DNA of 57,127 bases from the NCBI GenBank assembly GCA_028696455.1, contig JAQVGZ010000009.1:1-57127 (forward strand), written 5' to 3'. The notes below the pieces were generated by a model. It searched no databases. It had not been told where the DNA came from and saw only the letters and a list, made by a program, of their open reading frames with translations. The DNA is from Desulfotomaculaceae bacterium. GTDB taxonomy: Bacteria; Bacillota; Desulfotomaculia; Desulfotomaculales; Pelotomaculaceae. The position numbers and the translations under genes were made by a program. Below, in pieces: positions 33,892 through 42,893 of this stretch. Numbering within the stretch: the first letter of the stretch is position 1; each line of letters begins with the position of its first letter.

Positions 33892-35532
33892 ATGTTGAAC
33901 GCCAGCAGAAAGCTGGTAGCACTATACGCCAGGCTTAGCGTTAATGAGGGCGGGGAGCGTGACGAGAGCCTGGAAACGCAATGTGATATGCTGAGAGGTT
34001 TTATAGAAAAAAACGGTCTAGGAAATTACAAACAATATGTGGATAATGATGAATCAGGCGTGTACTTTGACCGCCCGGGACTTATTCAATTAATTAAAGA
34101 TATAAAAAGCAACCTTATTGACGTGGTGGTGGTAAAAGATCTGTCCCGGTTAGGAAGAAATAATGGCGAAACGTTAACATTTCTTGATTTTCTTACAGAG
34201 CATAATATACAATTGATTTCCATTATTGATAACTACGACAGCTATGCGGATGATGACGAAATTATTGGCATCAGAACCTGGGCTAATGAACACTACTGCC
34301 GCGACATTTCTAAAAAAGTGCGTGCTAATTTAAGGAGAAAAATACAAAATGGTGAATACCTTGGCCGGCCGCATTTCGGTTACTTGAAATCCAGCCATAA
34401 AAAAAACAGGCTGGTAGTTGATCCGCGCTATCAAAAAGTAATACAGATGATTTTTGATATGTATATAAATGGTTGGGGCTACCGGGCACTGGCTGATTAC
34501 ATTCAAAGTATGAGAATACCCACACCCAGCCAGGATAAAAATTATGCCGGGGCCAAAAAAACCGATCGCTGGAACGAGCAGCACATTAGACGGATTATTA
34601 TGAACCGGGTCTATTGTGGTGATACGGTCCAGGGCGTAAGTGAAAAGGTATCTTTTAAATTAAAGAAAACCCGGCGGCTGCCGCCAGAGCGGTGGGTAGT
34701 AGTAGAAAACACTCATGAGGCGATAATTCCCAGGGAGATATTCGAATTGGCGCAGGCAGTCAGAATAAAAAGATGGCGAGAGGGAGCAGGAAGAAAAAAG
34801 AAAAAGGGAAACAAGGCGAACCTTTTTACCGGTTTTTTAGTCTGTGCCGCATGTGGTGCCTATCTTGTGCATAAAAAGAAGAATAATCGTCCTGCCGGCT
34901 ATATTTGCGGCAGGTACAATAATTTCGGGAGAAAAAGCGGTGGCTGCAAAAGCCATCACATTGAGGAAGATAAATTAGTCAATCACTTGATTGAGGACAT
35001 TAAAACAATGGCTGGGGAAATGGACCTTCGAAGTCTTTTGGCTAAGCAGTATCGCAAGGGTTTTTATAATTCCGCAGCCCAAATAAAAAAGCAGATTAAA
35101 GAGCTGGAAAGCAATAGAGCAGAGAAAAGGCGCCAGCTGAAAGCTGTATACCTGGACCGGCTCAAAGGGAACATTGACGAAGGGCTTTACTTTGAGGTTG
35201 CCACAGAGATCGGAAAAAAACTTGCTGCTGATGAGGAAGGTATATTCAAGCTTCGAGAAGATCTGGTCAAAACCGGACAGTTGAAAGAAAACTTACAGAA
35301 AATTTACTCAATGCAGCTTAAATTAAATAAAGACGATATTGATAGGTTTTTTTTAGAAAAGTTTATTAAAAAGATTATTGTTATAGATGAAGGAGAGGAG
35401 ATAAATCAGATTGTCATGGAAAAATACGGTCTGGATATGGTTTTTAACAAAGAGCAAACAGTGGGATTGTTGCAAGGCAGAATAAGGCTAATCATTTTAT
35501 ATAACCTATCATCTGCAGAGCAAGAACAATGA
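33892..35532 (+). CDS. Large serine site-specific recombinase
   Basis: About 546 residues from ATG 33892 with AGGGGAAG ahead. The resolvase domain has the catalytic Ser in YARLSVNE (Ser 16) and the conserved VVVKDLSRLGRN. The recombinase domain follows (NGEYLGRPHFGYLK, RIIMNRVYCGD), then a zinc ribbon (CAACGAYL...YICG...GGCKSHH) and a coiled-coil tail near 400-500. Relatives include TnpX, CcrAB and SpoIVCA, which cut skin DNA. It is the only enzyme on the element at 33603-35570, on the same strand as the gene it splits. Confidence 0.93.
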   Translation: MLNASRKLVALYARLSVNEGGERDESLETQCDMLRGFIEKNGLGNYKQYVDNDESGVYFDRPGLIQLIKDIKSNLIDVVVVKDLSRLGRNNGETLTFLDFLTEHNIQLISIIDNYDSYADDDEIIGIRTWANEHYCRDISKKVRANLRRKIQNGEYLGRPHFGYLKSSHKKNRLVVDPRYQKVIQMIFDMYINGWGYRALADYIQSMRIPTPSQDKNYAGAKKTDRWNEQHIRRIIMNRVYCGDTVQGVSEKVSFKLKKTRRLPPERWVVVENTHEAIIPREIFELAQAVRIKRWREGAGRKKKKGNKANLFTGFLVCAACGAYLVHKKKNNRPAGYICGRYNNFGRKSGGCKSHHIEEDKLVNHLIEDIKTMAGEMDLRSLLAKQYRKGFYNSAAQIKKQIKELESNRAEKRRQLKAVYLDRLKGNIDEGLYFEVATEIGKKLAADEEGIFKLREDLVKTGQLKENLQKIYSMQLKLNKDDIDRFFLEKFIKKIIVIDEGEEINQIVMEKYGLDMVFNKEQTVGLLQGRIRLIILYNLSSAEQEQ

Positions 35533-35553
35533 AAACGCTTATGTTTTTTCCAT

Positions 35554-36135
35554 GTGGTTTTACAGCCCGGGCCTTACGATGGGGGGACAATGAAAGACCG
35601 CATTGGAGTACTGTACCGCTATGTGCCACTAATAAAAAGTGTGACTAGGTCCGATTGTCCCGTAGCTTCTGCAATTGCTCGGGGAAGTAGCATGCTCCTT
35701 AAACTGGTAAAGCATGATTATGAAATGCGCTTTTATAAAAGCTTTGCCGCTGAAAATATTGTGGACTGCGCTCTGGCCAGGCTGGACTCTAAAGACCTGG
35801 TGGTTAATTCTATTCTGGAAATAGGTGAAATAACAGGGGTTGCCGATATTCAGCCGGGCAAGCGGGTGCAAAAAAGCGGTAGAACTACCGGCCTGACCAG
35901 TGGTGTGGTTAAGTCAATTGGTACTACTTTACAGGTGGAAATGAAAGAAGACGAAAAGATATGGTTTTCAGACCAAGTTGTAACAGATATGCCTTCGCAA
36001 CCTGGTGACAGCGGGGCGCTGGTTTTGGATGAAGCACAGAAAGTTGTTGGTCTATTGTTTGCAGGCTCGGATAAGCTAACAATCTTTAATAGAATTACTA
36101 ATATTGTCCATAAGCTGGGCATTGAGTTTGTTTAA
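35554..36135 (+). CDS. Trypsin-like protease, C-terminal part, beyond the element
   Basis: The frame is open from a GTG at 35554 with no ribosome site, so it is unlikely to be made alone. From Pro at 35572 it holds 187 residues: PYDGGTMKDRIG, the catalytic Asp in VDCALARLD, and the catalytic Ser in QPGDSGALV. With the 148 residues at 33170-33613 this gives a 335-residue protease with His 125, Asp 213 and Ser 295. No frameshift, internal stop or missing triad residue is seen in either half, which argues against simple decay. Confidence 0.82.
   Translation: MVLQPGPYDGGTMKDRIGVLYRYVPLIKSVTRSDCPVASAIARGSSMLLKLVKHDYEMRFYKSFAAENIVDCALARLDSKDLVVNSILEIGEITGVADIQPGKRVQKSGRTTGLTSGVVKSIGTTLQVEMKEDEKIWFSDQVVTDMPSQPGDSGALVLDEAQKVVGLLFAGSDKLTIFNRITNIVHKLGIEFV
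35557..35580 (+). repeat. Right attachment-site repeat
   Basis: Partner of 33599-33622 with the identical core TACAGCCCGG at 35561-35570. Mismatches are at positions 4, 15, 16 and 20 of the 24. Confidence 0.8.
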
Positions 36136-36226
36136 ACTAGACAGGGCGGCTTACTTAAAATATTACCTGGTTGGCCTCACCTTTATTTCTGTTAGACCAT
36201 ATATTGTTTACCGGGAGGCTTACCAT

Positions 36227-36634
36227 ATGAAATTAACAACAGTCGTATCAGGTGATATGGCCTTAGCTTTTTTAGGAGAAGATATACCTGCTATTGGCCC
36301 AAGGTTCAAAAGCAAAGAAGCTGCAGTTAAGGCTGCTCGTCAATATCTAGAAAAGATCAGCGAGATCTCGGAAGAGGGTCAAAATACAGCGTTTCAAATT
36401 GTTTTGAGCAGGCAGGTGGATGGCCTATACTCATTGGTTATAGACAGTGCTAGCCAGGTTGTTGGTAGACTTAATAATCTTGATGAATTGTTAGTTAAGC
36501 GTTTTCGTAGAGGCCTAAACAGGAAGTTATTTATACTGACCTGCTTTGTTGATAGTGTCGAAGGACAGGAGTGCCTGGTACTTACCGAAGGACTGGGAGC
36601 GGTTTTTTACGCCCCTGGTACAATTGTGGGATAA
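36227..36634 (+). CDS. Hypothetical protein, 135 aa
   Basis: From ATG 36227, with CGGGAGG 8 bases ahead (the frame above has no site). The product reads as a small alpha/beta protein (KLTTVVSGDMALAFLGEDIPAIG, then helical KSKEAAVKAARQYLEKISEI). No family is recognised and no signal or membrane helix is seen. It overlaps no neighbour and is 37 bases before the next ORF, so it may be in one unit with the split protease. Confidence 0.55.
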   Translation: MKLTTVVSGDMALAFLGEDIPAIGPRFKSKEAAVKAARQYLEKISEISEEGQNTAFQIVLSRQVDGLYSLVIDSASQVVGRLNNLDELLVKRFRRGLNRKLFILTCFVDSVEGQECLVLTEGLGAVFYAPGTIVG

Positions 36635-36671
36635 AACTTTACCAAATATTCTTTGCGAAAGGGCAGAAGCC

Positions 36672-37058
36672 ATGCTTGATAACAATAAAAGCGAAAAAGG
36701 CTGGGCCCGTAGCCGGCGGGAGGCCTACCATAGCGGCAGGGAAATGGGATATAATTTGGGATATGGTCAAGGCTTTGAGTCAGGCTTTGAAAAAGGTTAT
36801 GCTGAGGGCAGTGCTTTGGGCTATAATAATGGCTTCCTGTCGGCGCTTAAATTGGGGGAGACAGCCGGGCATGAAGAAGATTCTACTGGTGTTAATGTAT
36901 CAAGAGATATAATTTATCAGAAGCTACAAAAGCTTGTTAACTGCGGTCAGGTGAAAATTTTTCTTTCAGGCTGTGCCACAAGGGATGCCGAAATATTATT
37001 TAAGCTTCTATATATAGATGTTAATAAATTACCATGTCGTTCTACTGATAGCCGGTGA
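36672..37058 (+). CDS. Gly-Tyr repeat protein, 128 aa
   Basis: From ATG 36672 with AAAGGGCAG ahead. Residues about 20-57 carry a regular G-x3-G/Y pattern (SGREMGYNLGYGQGF, ESGFEKGYAEGSALGY, NNGFLSALKLG), as in Yae1/FliH-type helices in which every fourth residue is Gly. The C-terminus is an ordinary globular stretch with CGQVKIFLSGC. Such repeats can pack helices tightly or bind a partner helix. No function is assigned. Confidence 0.55.
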   Translation: MLDNNKSEKGWARSRREAYHSGREMGYNLGYGQGFESGFEKGYAEGSALGYNNGFLSALKLGETAGHEEDSTGVNVSRDIIYQKLQKLVNCGQVKIFLSGCATRDAEILFKLLYIDVNKLPCRSTDSR

Positions 37059-37287
37059 TTAATTCTACTTTAAATCTTTCTGTTGTGAAAGCTAAATTCA
37101 TAATCAATGCAAAAATAAGATTATTATTGCCTAAATAAGGCAATTTTCTATATGCGCTAGCATTACCCTTCTCACTTGATTCTTCCTGCTTTTGCAAGGT
37201 TATAAAAAAAGATATCAAGGCAAAAATACAATAAGATAGCAATTTAATTCTTGATTTGTCAGTAAACAATGAGTGGGGTAATGTGAT

Positions 37288-37968
37288 TTGGGGCCTCTTT
37301 CATGGCATGCGGCCAAGATAGTTCTAGCGGCCGGAGCGCCAATTCAACGTCTTGTATCTGGAAAAGGCAAAACACATATTTTTTGTAATTACCAGGCTGT
37401 TCTTATATTACAGAGAGACGGCCAAACTTCACAGGCACGCATATTGAGAAAGCATTTAGAGTTAATTAATAGGGGGGTGCTCTGGGCGGATAAGGGCTGG
37501 AAAAACCTTGCCCACTACCTGGACCCCACATGTGGTATAGGCTTTGGTCCTTGGCCTGACGCAAGATTGGAGTGCCAGGACTATTATCATAAGGCTATGT
37601 TTTACTGGCAGAAAGGAAACAAGAGAAAATCATTTTTTTTCCTTGGTGCAGCGGCACACCTTGTTCAAGATTTATGTGTGCCGCATCATGCCAGAGGAAT
37701 AGCTTTTTGCGGCCACCAGGACTATGAGCATTGGGTTCATAAAAATTGCTATGATTTTGGTGTTTATACAGAAGGGATTTATAATGTGGCATCAAACCCA
37801 GCTGGTTGGGTTGAAAAAAACGCAAAAATATCCAGGTGCTATTTCCCATATGTTACACATGTGAGTTCTGAAACATCTTATCAATTAGCTACAGGGATAC
37901 TCTTGCCATTAGCCCAGCGCTCAACAGCAGGATTTTTTTCATTCTTCCTGGATAATATAGTTCATTAG
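37288..37968 (+). CDS. Zinc-dependent phospholipase C-like protein
   Basis: About 226 residues with the Zn-PLC/S1-P1 nuclease fold: HYLDPTCGIGFGPWPDA, YYHKAMFYWQKGNKRKSFFFLGAAAHLVQDLCVPHHA (given here in parts: FLGAAAHLVQDLCVPHH) and DYEHWVHKN. The His and Asp in HLVQD, PHH and EHW would bind zinc. The start is unsure (TTG 37288); no signal peptide is seen, and the usual N-terminal Trp of the mature enzyme is not clear. It may hydrolyse phospholipid or phosphonate esters. Confidence 0.65.
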   Translation: MGPLSWHAAKIVLAAGAPIQRLVSGKGKTHIFCNYQAVLILQRDGQTSQARILRKHLELINRGVLWADKGWKNLAHYLDPTCGIGFGPWPDARLECQDYYHKAMFYWQKGNKRKSFFFLGAAAHLVQDLCVPHHARGIAFCGHQDYEHWVHKNCYDFGVYTEGIYNVASNPAGWVEKNAKISRCYFPYVTHVSSETSYQLATGILLPLAQRSTAGFFSFFLDNIVH

Positions 37969-38034
37969 AGTATATTTTGTTTTTTTGTTCTTATGCAGGG
38001 TATCCTGCTGTATGGCGAATTAAAAAAATTACTT

Positions 38035-40140
38035 TTACGCCAGAATAATTCTGGCATCTAAGGCCACAACCCTTTCAGTGTACGCAAGTAAGGGATTAAT
38101 ATCTATCTCAGAGATAGAAGGATTAGCCAGCATCAATTGTGATAAATAAGTAAGGATTTCAACCAATACATCAATATTTACCTTTGGCGTGCCTCTGACT
38201 CCTGCCAGTATTTTACCTACTTTAGTTTTTTCAATCATATTCTTTAATTCTTCACTGCTTAAAGGTGGTATACCCAGCGATACATCTTTTAATACCTCAG
38301 TAAAAATACCTCCGGCGCCAAATGCTAGAACTGGACCAAATTGGGGATCTTTTTTACCGCCTAGCAATAGCTCAGTGCCACCGCTCAGGTATTCCTGAAT
38401 AACAACTCCGTCAATCTTTACATCTGAATGCTGACTCTTAATATCCCGTATCATATCTTGATAGTTTTCTTTAAGTTGCTCTGTGCTATCGATATTGAGC
38501 CTTACTCCGCCAACATCTGACTTGTGAATAATTTGCGGGCTTGAAACTTTAATTGACACAGGATAACCGATTTTTTCCGCAAGCAATACGGCCTCATTAA
38601 TATTCTCAGCCTTTCCCCAGCGAGCCACCGGGATGCCATAGGACTCAAGGATTTCAAAAACACGTGTTAACTCCAGATTACCTTTGACAGTACCGGCAAG
38701 GAGCTTATTTACAAGTATTTGCCCGGAATTAATAGGAAGGGAAACTGGTTGATTATCCTTTTTCTTGATAACATGATGGTACTTATACAGGGCAGAAAGT
38801 GCTCTGGCAGCCCGGTCAATAGAATAATAATATACAACATTGTTTTCCTGCTCGAATTTCTGGGCGTAATCCTGGAAACGTGCCCCGTAAGTCCACGCAA
38901 CTATTGGTTTTTCCGGATTGTTTCTGGCAACTTCTCGAATTATTTCAGTTGTGTCTAAAAAATCTCCCTCTTCATCAAGAAAGGAGCTAGTTATACAAAT
39001 AACAGAGTCTACTAGTGGATCCGCTATTACTGCCTCCAATATTCGGCGATAAGCATGGTGATAGCCGTGGAACATACCGGCCGGCCACATGTCAATTGGA
39101 TTACCATAATGAGCCCATTCCGGAATCATTTCTCTTAGCAGATCCATTGTTGGCTTACTTAACTGGGCTACCTCTAGTCCATAGCGGGTGCAGGCGTCAA
39201 CTGCAATTATAGCAGCCCCGCCAGATATTGAAACAACTCCTACATTTTTCCCATTAATGCCATGAAAAGTGCTGAATATTTTATTGAGGTCGTTAATCTC
39301 TTCAATATCCTTAGCACGAAACAAGCTGCACTGCTTGAAAGCTGTGTCAAAGATCTTGTCGTCACCAGAAAGCGAGCCGGTGTGTGAGCTAGCTGCTACT
39401 GAACCAGTAGGGCTGGCACCAGTCTTATATATAACCACTGGCCTTAATGCAGTTGCATCTCTAGCAGCTTGCATAAATTTTTGACCGTCTTTCAAACTTT
39501 CCATATGTATGTTTATCACCTTGAGGCGGGGATCACGCGCGAGATATCTTAATAAATCCGCACAATCTATATCTGTTGTATTGCCAGTATCAATTAACAG
39601 ACCAATGCCGTTGTATATTTGTGAGGCCCCGACAGTGAAAACTCCTGATTGGCAAAGGATTCCTGTTGCAGATACTGTATTTATAAAACGCATAAAAGAG
39701 GCACAAAAGTGGTTGAAATTATTTACCACACCAAGCGTGTTAGGTCCTAGAATACGGACCCCCCAGCAGGCGGCAGTACTTAAAATGTCTTTTTGCATTA
39801 ATTTACCACGTTCGTCGCCATCAAAAAAGCCCTGAGCCGTAATCACTACAAGTTTTATTCCTCTTTCTGCGCATTGGGTAAAAAGCCCCGGCACTGCGTC
39901 ACGAGGTGCGCAAATAACTGCTAAATCGGGAACTTCAGGAATATCTTGTACAGAAGTATAAGCACGGTGTCCAAGAATGGAACCTCCCTTGAGATTAACC
40001 GGATAAACCTTCCCTTGGTATCCCCATTCAAGCAAAACTTCCAGAGGATTATTGCTTCCTTTGCCGGTGCGTCTGGTAACTCCTATTAAAGCAACTGATT
40101 CTGGCTCGGTTAACTTTTTATAGTCATTAAGAGAAAACAT
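38035..40140 (-). CDS. Acyl-CoA synthetase, ADP-forming type (fused alpha-beta)
   Basis: A 701-residue NDP-forming acyl-CoA ligase. The CoA-binding domain comes first (SVALIGVTRRTGKGSN, VPDLAVICAPRD), then the ligase domains with the phospho-His in SSHTGSLSGDD (about 256), and a C-terminal ATP-grasp (EKIGYPVSIKVSSPQIIHKSD, GVVIQEYLSGGTEL). Fused alpha-beta forms make acyl-CoA from acid plus ATP or, in anaerobes, ATP from acyl-CoA. Either acetyl-CoA or an aryl/acyl-CoA is possible. GGAGGT lies 11 bases before the ATG. It faces away from the amidohydrolase gene. Confidence 0.9.
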   Translation of the reverse strand: MFSLNDYKKLTEPESVALIGVTRRTGKGSNNPLEVLLEWGYQGKVYPVNLKGGSILGHRAYTSVQDIPEVPDLAVICAPRDAVPGLFTQCAERGIKLVVITAQGFFDGDERGKLMQKDILSTAACWGVRILGPNTLGVVNNFNHFCASFMRFINTVSATGILCQSGVFTVGASQIYNGIGLLIDTGNTTDIDCADLLRYLARDPRLKVINIHMESLKDGQKFMQAARDATALRPVVIYKTGASPTGSVAASSHTGSLSGDDKIFDTAFKQCSLFRAKDIEEINDLNKIFSTFHGINGKNVGVVSISGGAAIIAVDACTRYGLEVAQLSKPTMDLLREMIPEWAHYGNPIDMWPAGMFHGYHHAYRRILEAVIADPLVDSVICITSSFLDEEGDFLDTTEIIREVARNNPEKPIVAWTYGARFQDYAQKFEQENNVVYYYSIDRAARALSALYKYHHVIKKKDNQPVSLPINSGQILVNKLLAGTVKGNLELTRVFEILESYGIPVARWGKAENINEAVLLAEKIGYPVSIKVSSPQIIHKSDVGGVRLNIDSTEQLKENYQDMIRDIKSQHSDVKIDGVVIQEYLSGGTELLLGGKKDPQFGPVLAFGAGGIFTEVLKDVSLGIPPLSSEELKNMIEKTKVGKILAGVRGTPKVNIDVLVEILTYLSQLMLANPSISEIDINPLLAYTERVVALDARIILA

Positions 40141-40487
40141 TTAATTAAAAACCTCCAACTATTTTGTATTTCATAGTCTGTATTATTGCAAAATCTTATA
40201 GATTAATTTACACTAACAATACATACATGTAAAGACTCATAATAAGTATTGAATTCTTAAACCCTAGGGCACTTTGATTGAATCGCAATGTAAAACTATA
40301 TGTTCTTGACATCAAATACTTACTAGTACATAATTACATTGTATTTGTTATAAAGTTTTTTATATTATTTCTTATAAAATAATATAAAAATTTATTAATT
40401 TAGCTACTGTATCATAATTAAAATAATAACCAGTACGTGGTAATAGTGGGTAAATAATCTAGAAATAAGGCAAGGAGGACATATTTT
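40141..40487. other. Divergent intergenic region with a sigma-A promoter
   Basis: An AT-rich gap of 347 bases between divergent genes. No coding frame is supported. It holds the promoter at 40306-40334 and leaves a leader of about 145 bases before the amidohydrolase. Confidence 0.5.
40306..40334 (+). promoter_or_regulatory. Sigma-A promoter upstream of the amidohydrolase
   Basis: TTGACA (40306-40311), a 17-base spacer and CATAAT (40329-40334). Confidence 0.6.
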
Positions 40488-41321
40488 TTGTCAGTGCCGG
40501 TGATAGATTTTCACATACACCCAATTTATTATGAAAAGTACTGTAAAACCGCTGAAGATTTTGTTACATCATTTCATGGTAAAAATTTGTCTCTCTTGGT
40601 CGAAAAATACGGAAAACCGTCAGGGTTTGCCCGTTACCTGAGTAAATGTGGTGTGGATTACGGGGTTATCCTTGCTGAATTAAGTCCGGTTACCACGGGT
40701 ATTTGCACGAATGAATACGTGAATGAATTCTGTCGAGATCAGGAATGTTTAATACCCTTTGCACATATTAATCCTTATCTTGTAAGTGATGGCAGCAGTG
40801 AACTGGAGAGATTGGTAAAGGAACAGGGTTTCAGGGGCTTAAAAATGTACCCGACCTATAACTACTTTTATCCAAACGAACCACTTGTCTACCCAATTTA
40901 TGCTAAAGCAGAAGAGCTTGGCATTCCTATATTGTTTCATACAGGTTCTTCGGTTTTCAAAGGAGCCAGGATCAAATACGGTGACCCGCAGTATTTTGAT
41001 GATGTGGCTATTGATTTTCCTAACCTCAACCTGCTCATGGCTCACAGTGGTCGCGGGTATTGGTACGATAAGGCTTTTTTTCTTTCCCATCTCCATAATA
41101 ATCTTTATATGGAGGTATCAGGTTTGCCTCCACAAAAGCTTTTGGACTACTTTCCCGATTTGGAACGTAATGCGGACAAAGTAATTTTTGGCTCGGATTG
41201 GCCAACAGTTAACTCAATTAGACATAACATTGAAACCTTAAGGGGACTTCCTTTAAAAGAAGAAACTAAAGAAAAGATCCTGGGCGGGAATGCCGCTCGT
41301 TTGCTCAAGATAAGGGTGTAA
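40488..41321 (+). CDS. Amidohydrolase-2 family metal-dependent hydrolase
   Basis: A 277-residue TIM-barrel protein from TTG 40488 with AAGGAGG upstream. Motifs: VIDFHIHP (metal His pair), GLKMYPTYNYFYP, ILFHTGS (His), LLMAHSG (His) and IFGSDWPT (Asp). This is the PF04909 group, which includes gamma-resorcylate and ACMS decarboxylases as well as hydrolases. Given the aromatic-acid genes downstream, a ring-carboxyl or lactone substrate is possible, but that is inference. Confidence 0.82.
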   Translation: MSVPVIDFHIHPIYYEKYCKTAEDFVTSFHGKNLSLLVEKYGKPSGFARYLSKCGVDYGVILAELSPVTTGICTNEYVNEFCRDQECLIPFAHINPYLVSDGSSELERLVKEQGFRGLKMYPTYNYFYPNEPLVYPIYAKAEELGIPILFHTGSSVFKGARIKYGDPQYFDDVAIDFPNLNLLMAHSGRGYWYDKAFFLSHLHNNLYMEVSGLPPQKLLDYFPDLERNADKVIFGSDWPTVNSIRHNIETLRGLPLKEETKEKILGGNAARLLKIRV

Positions 41322-41475
41322 CAATCATTTAATTATAAAGCGGTTCGTCATGAAAACGGCCCGTTTTTAATATTATGCACTTATTTTTATCGGATTTACA
41401 ACAAAATATTTGTAGTGATATATTTATGTAGTGTCTATTAATCACAATAAAAAATGAATAAGTCAGGTGTGCAGG

Positions 41476-42720
41476 ATGACCTTAAGAGAGGCAAGTACAT
41501 TTAAAGAGGATGCGCTGAACTTACATCGTAAACACCAGGGTAAAATAGCTGTGATAAGCAAAACACCATTGAACAATGAGCATGATCTTTCACTTGCTTA
41601 TACACCAGGTGTCGCAGAGCCGTGTCGTTTGATTCACGCAGATAGAGACTTGGTCTACGAATATACAAGCAAGGGTAACCTGGTAGCGGTAGTAACCAAC
41701 GGAACTGCCGTGCTAGGTTTAGGTAATCTCGGTCCGGAAGCGGCAATGCCCGTAATGGAAGGCAAGGCAGTGCTTTTCAAAAAATTTGCTGGTGTTGATG
41801 CCTTTCCTATCTGTGTTGAAACAAATGATCCAATTAAGATTGTTGAGCTTGTTAAGCTACTCGCACCGACTTTTGGTGGAGTCAATCTTGAGGATATCGC
41901 TGCCCCGGCTTGTTTTGAAATTGAGAAAAAATTGAAAGCCGAGACAGACATACCAATTTTTCACGATGACCAACACGGTACGGCTGTAGTTGTCACTGCG
42001 GGTATAATAAATGCCCTCAAACTAGTAAAAAAACGGCCTAAACAGATCACTGTAGTGATTAATGGAGCTGGTGCGGCAGCCATTGCTGTAGCCAGTCTGT
42101 TGCGTGGTCTGGGCGTAAGAAACATTAAAATGTGTGACAGTAAAGGGGCAATTTATCCGGGCCGCCCGGAAGGAATGAATAAGTATAAGGAGGAATTGGC
42201 CAGGTCTACAAACCGGTACGGCGGTCCTGGCACATTGGCTGACCTGCTGGTAGGAGCAGACGTTTTCATTGGCCTGTCAAAAGGTGGCCAGCTAAATGGC
42301 CGGATGGTATCAGTCATGAAACCTGGTCCGGTAATCTTTGCTTTGGCAAATCCAGAGCCGGAAATTTATCCGGAAGAGGCTTTAGCAGCTGGCGCGGCAG
42401 TAGTTGCTACCGGGCGTTCAGATTTTCCCAATCAGATTAATAACGTTTTGGCTTTCCCTGGGGTATTCAGAGGGGCACTGGATACTCGTGCCAGTGACAT
42501 TAATGAACAAATGAAAGTGGCTGCGGCTCAGGCAATTGCTGGTATAGTATCATCAGGGGAGCTAAGTAAAGAATACATTATCCCAAAAGCGTTTGATTTG
42601 CGAGTAGCTCCAGCAGTTGCTGGGGCAGTAGCCGGGGCGGCTCATCTAAGTGGAGTAGCCCGGGTAGCTATAACTCCTGAAGAAGTCGCTCAACACACCA
42701 GTTTGTTGGTAGGTGGATGA
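41476..42720 (+). CDS. NAD(P)-dependent malic enzyme
   Basis: About 414 residues. ATG 41476 follows AGGTG by 6 bases. The malic domain carries SLAYTPGVAEPC, the metal/substrate part IFHDDQHGTAVV, and the Rossmann domain VVINGAGAAAIAVASLL. The C-terminus has AFPGVFRGALD. It converts malate to pyruvate and CO2. It lies between an amidohydrolase and a gamma-carbonic anhydrase-like gene; CO2 release may link the two. Confidence 0.93.
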   Translation: MTLREASTFKEDALNLHRKHQGKIAVISKTPLNNEHDLSLAYTPGVAEPCRLIHADRDLVYEYTSKGNLVAVVTNGTAVLGLGNLGPEAAMPVMEGKAVLFKKFAGVDAFPICVETNDPIKIVELVKLLAPTFGGVNLEDIAAPACFEIEKKLKAETDIPIFHDDQHGTAVVVTAGIINALKLVKKRPKQITVVINGAGAAAIAVASLLRGLGVRNIKMCDSKGAIYPGRPEGMNKYKEELARSTNRYGGPGTLADLLVGADVFIGLSKGGQLNGRMVSVMKPGPVIFALANPEPEIYPEEALAAGAAVVATGRSDFPNQINNVLAFPGVFRGALDTRASDINEQMKVAAAQAIAGIVSSGELSKEYIIPKAFDLRVAPAVAGAVAGAAHLSGVARVAITPEEVAQHTSLLVGG

Positions 42721-42893
42721 ACTTTTAAGTAGGATCATAATGTGAAAGTAACCAGAAAGAATTGCCTTAATATATTAACGAAGGAATTGTGCTAGTTGCG
42801 TTGAATTAGCTTATTTTAATGGTCGGTGGTTACTACGCGAGGGTGATTGTTCCAAAATCGCCCCACGTTGAGTAAATATGTGGAGGTTATAGT

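Larger units (their letters stand above)
33603..35570 (+). mobile_element. 1.96-kb serine recombinase element inside a protease gene
   Basis: The element lies between direct repeats with an identical 10-bp core, 1958 bases apart. It holds only a 50-residue small ORF and a large serine recombinase. Recombination at the core would remove a circle of 1958 bp and join left codon 148 (Gly) to a right-hand continuation PYDGGT in the same frame. That continuation is what I recall from intact relatives of this protease family, so the right side is host sequence. The design resembles minimal skin-like or nif/fdx-type intervening elements. Whether it excises in a programmed way is not known. Confidence 0.8.

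Noticed and set aside
33170-36135. Protein intein or group II intron as the cause of the split protease
   Set aside because: The insert encodes a serine recombinase between direct repeats and contains stop codons in the host frame; there are no intein motifs or reverse transcriptase.
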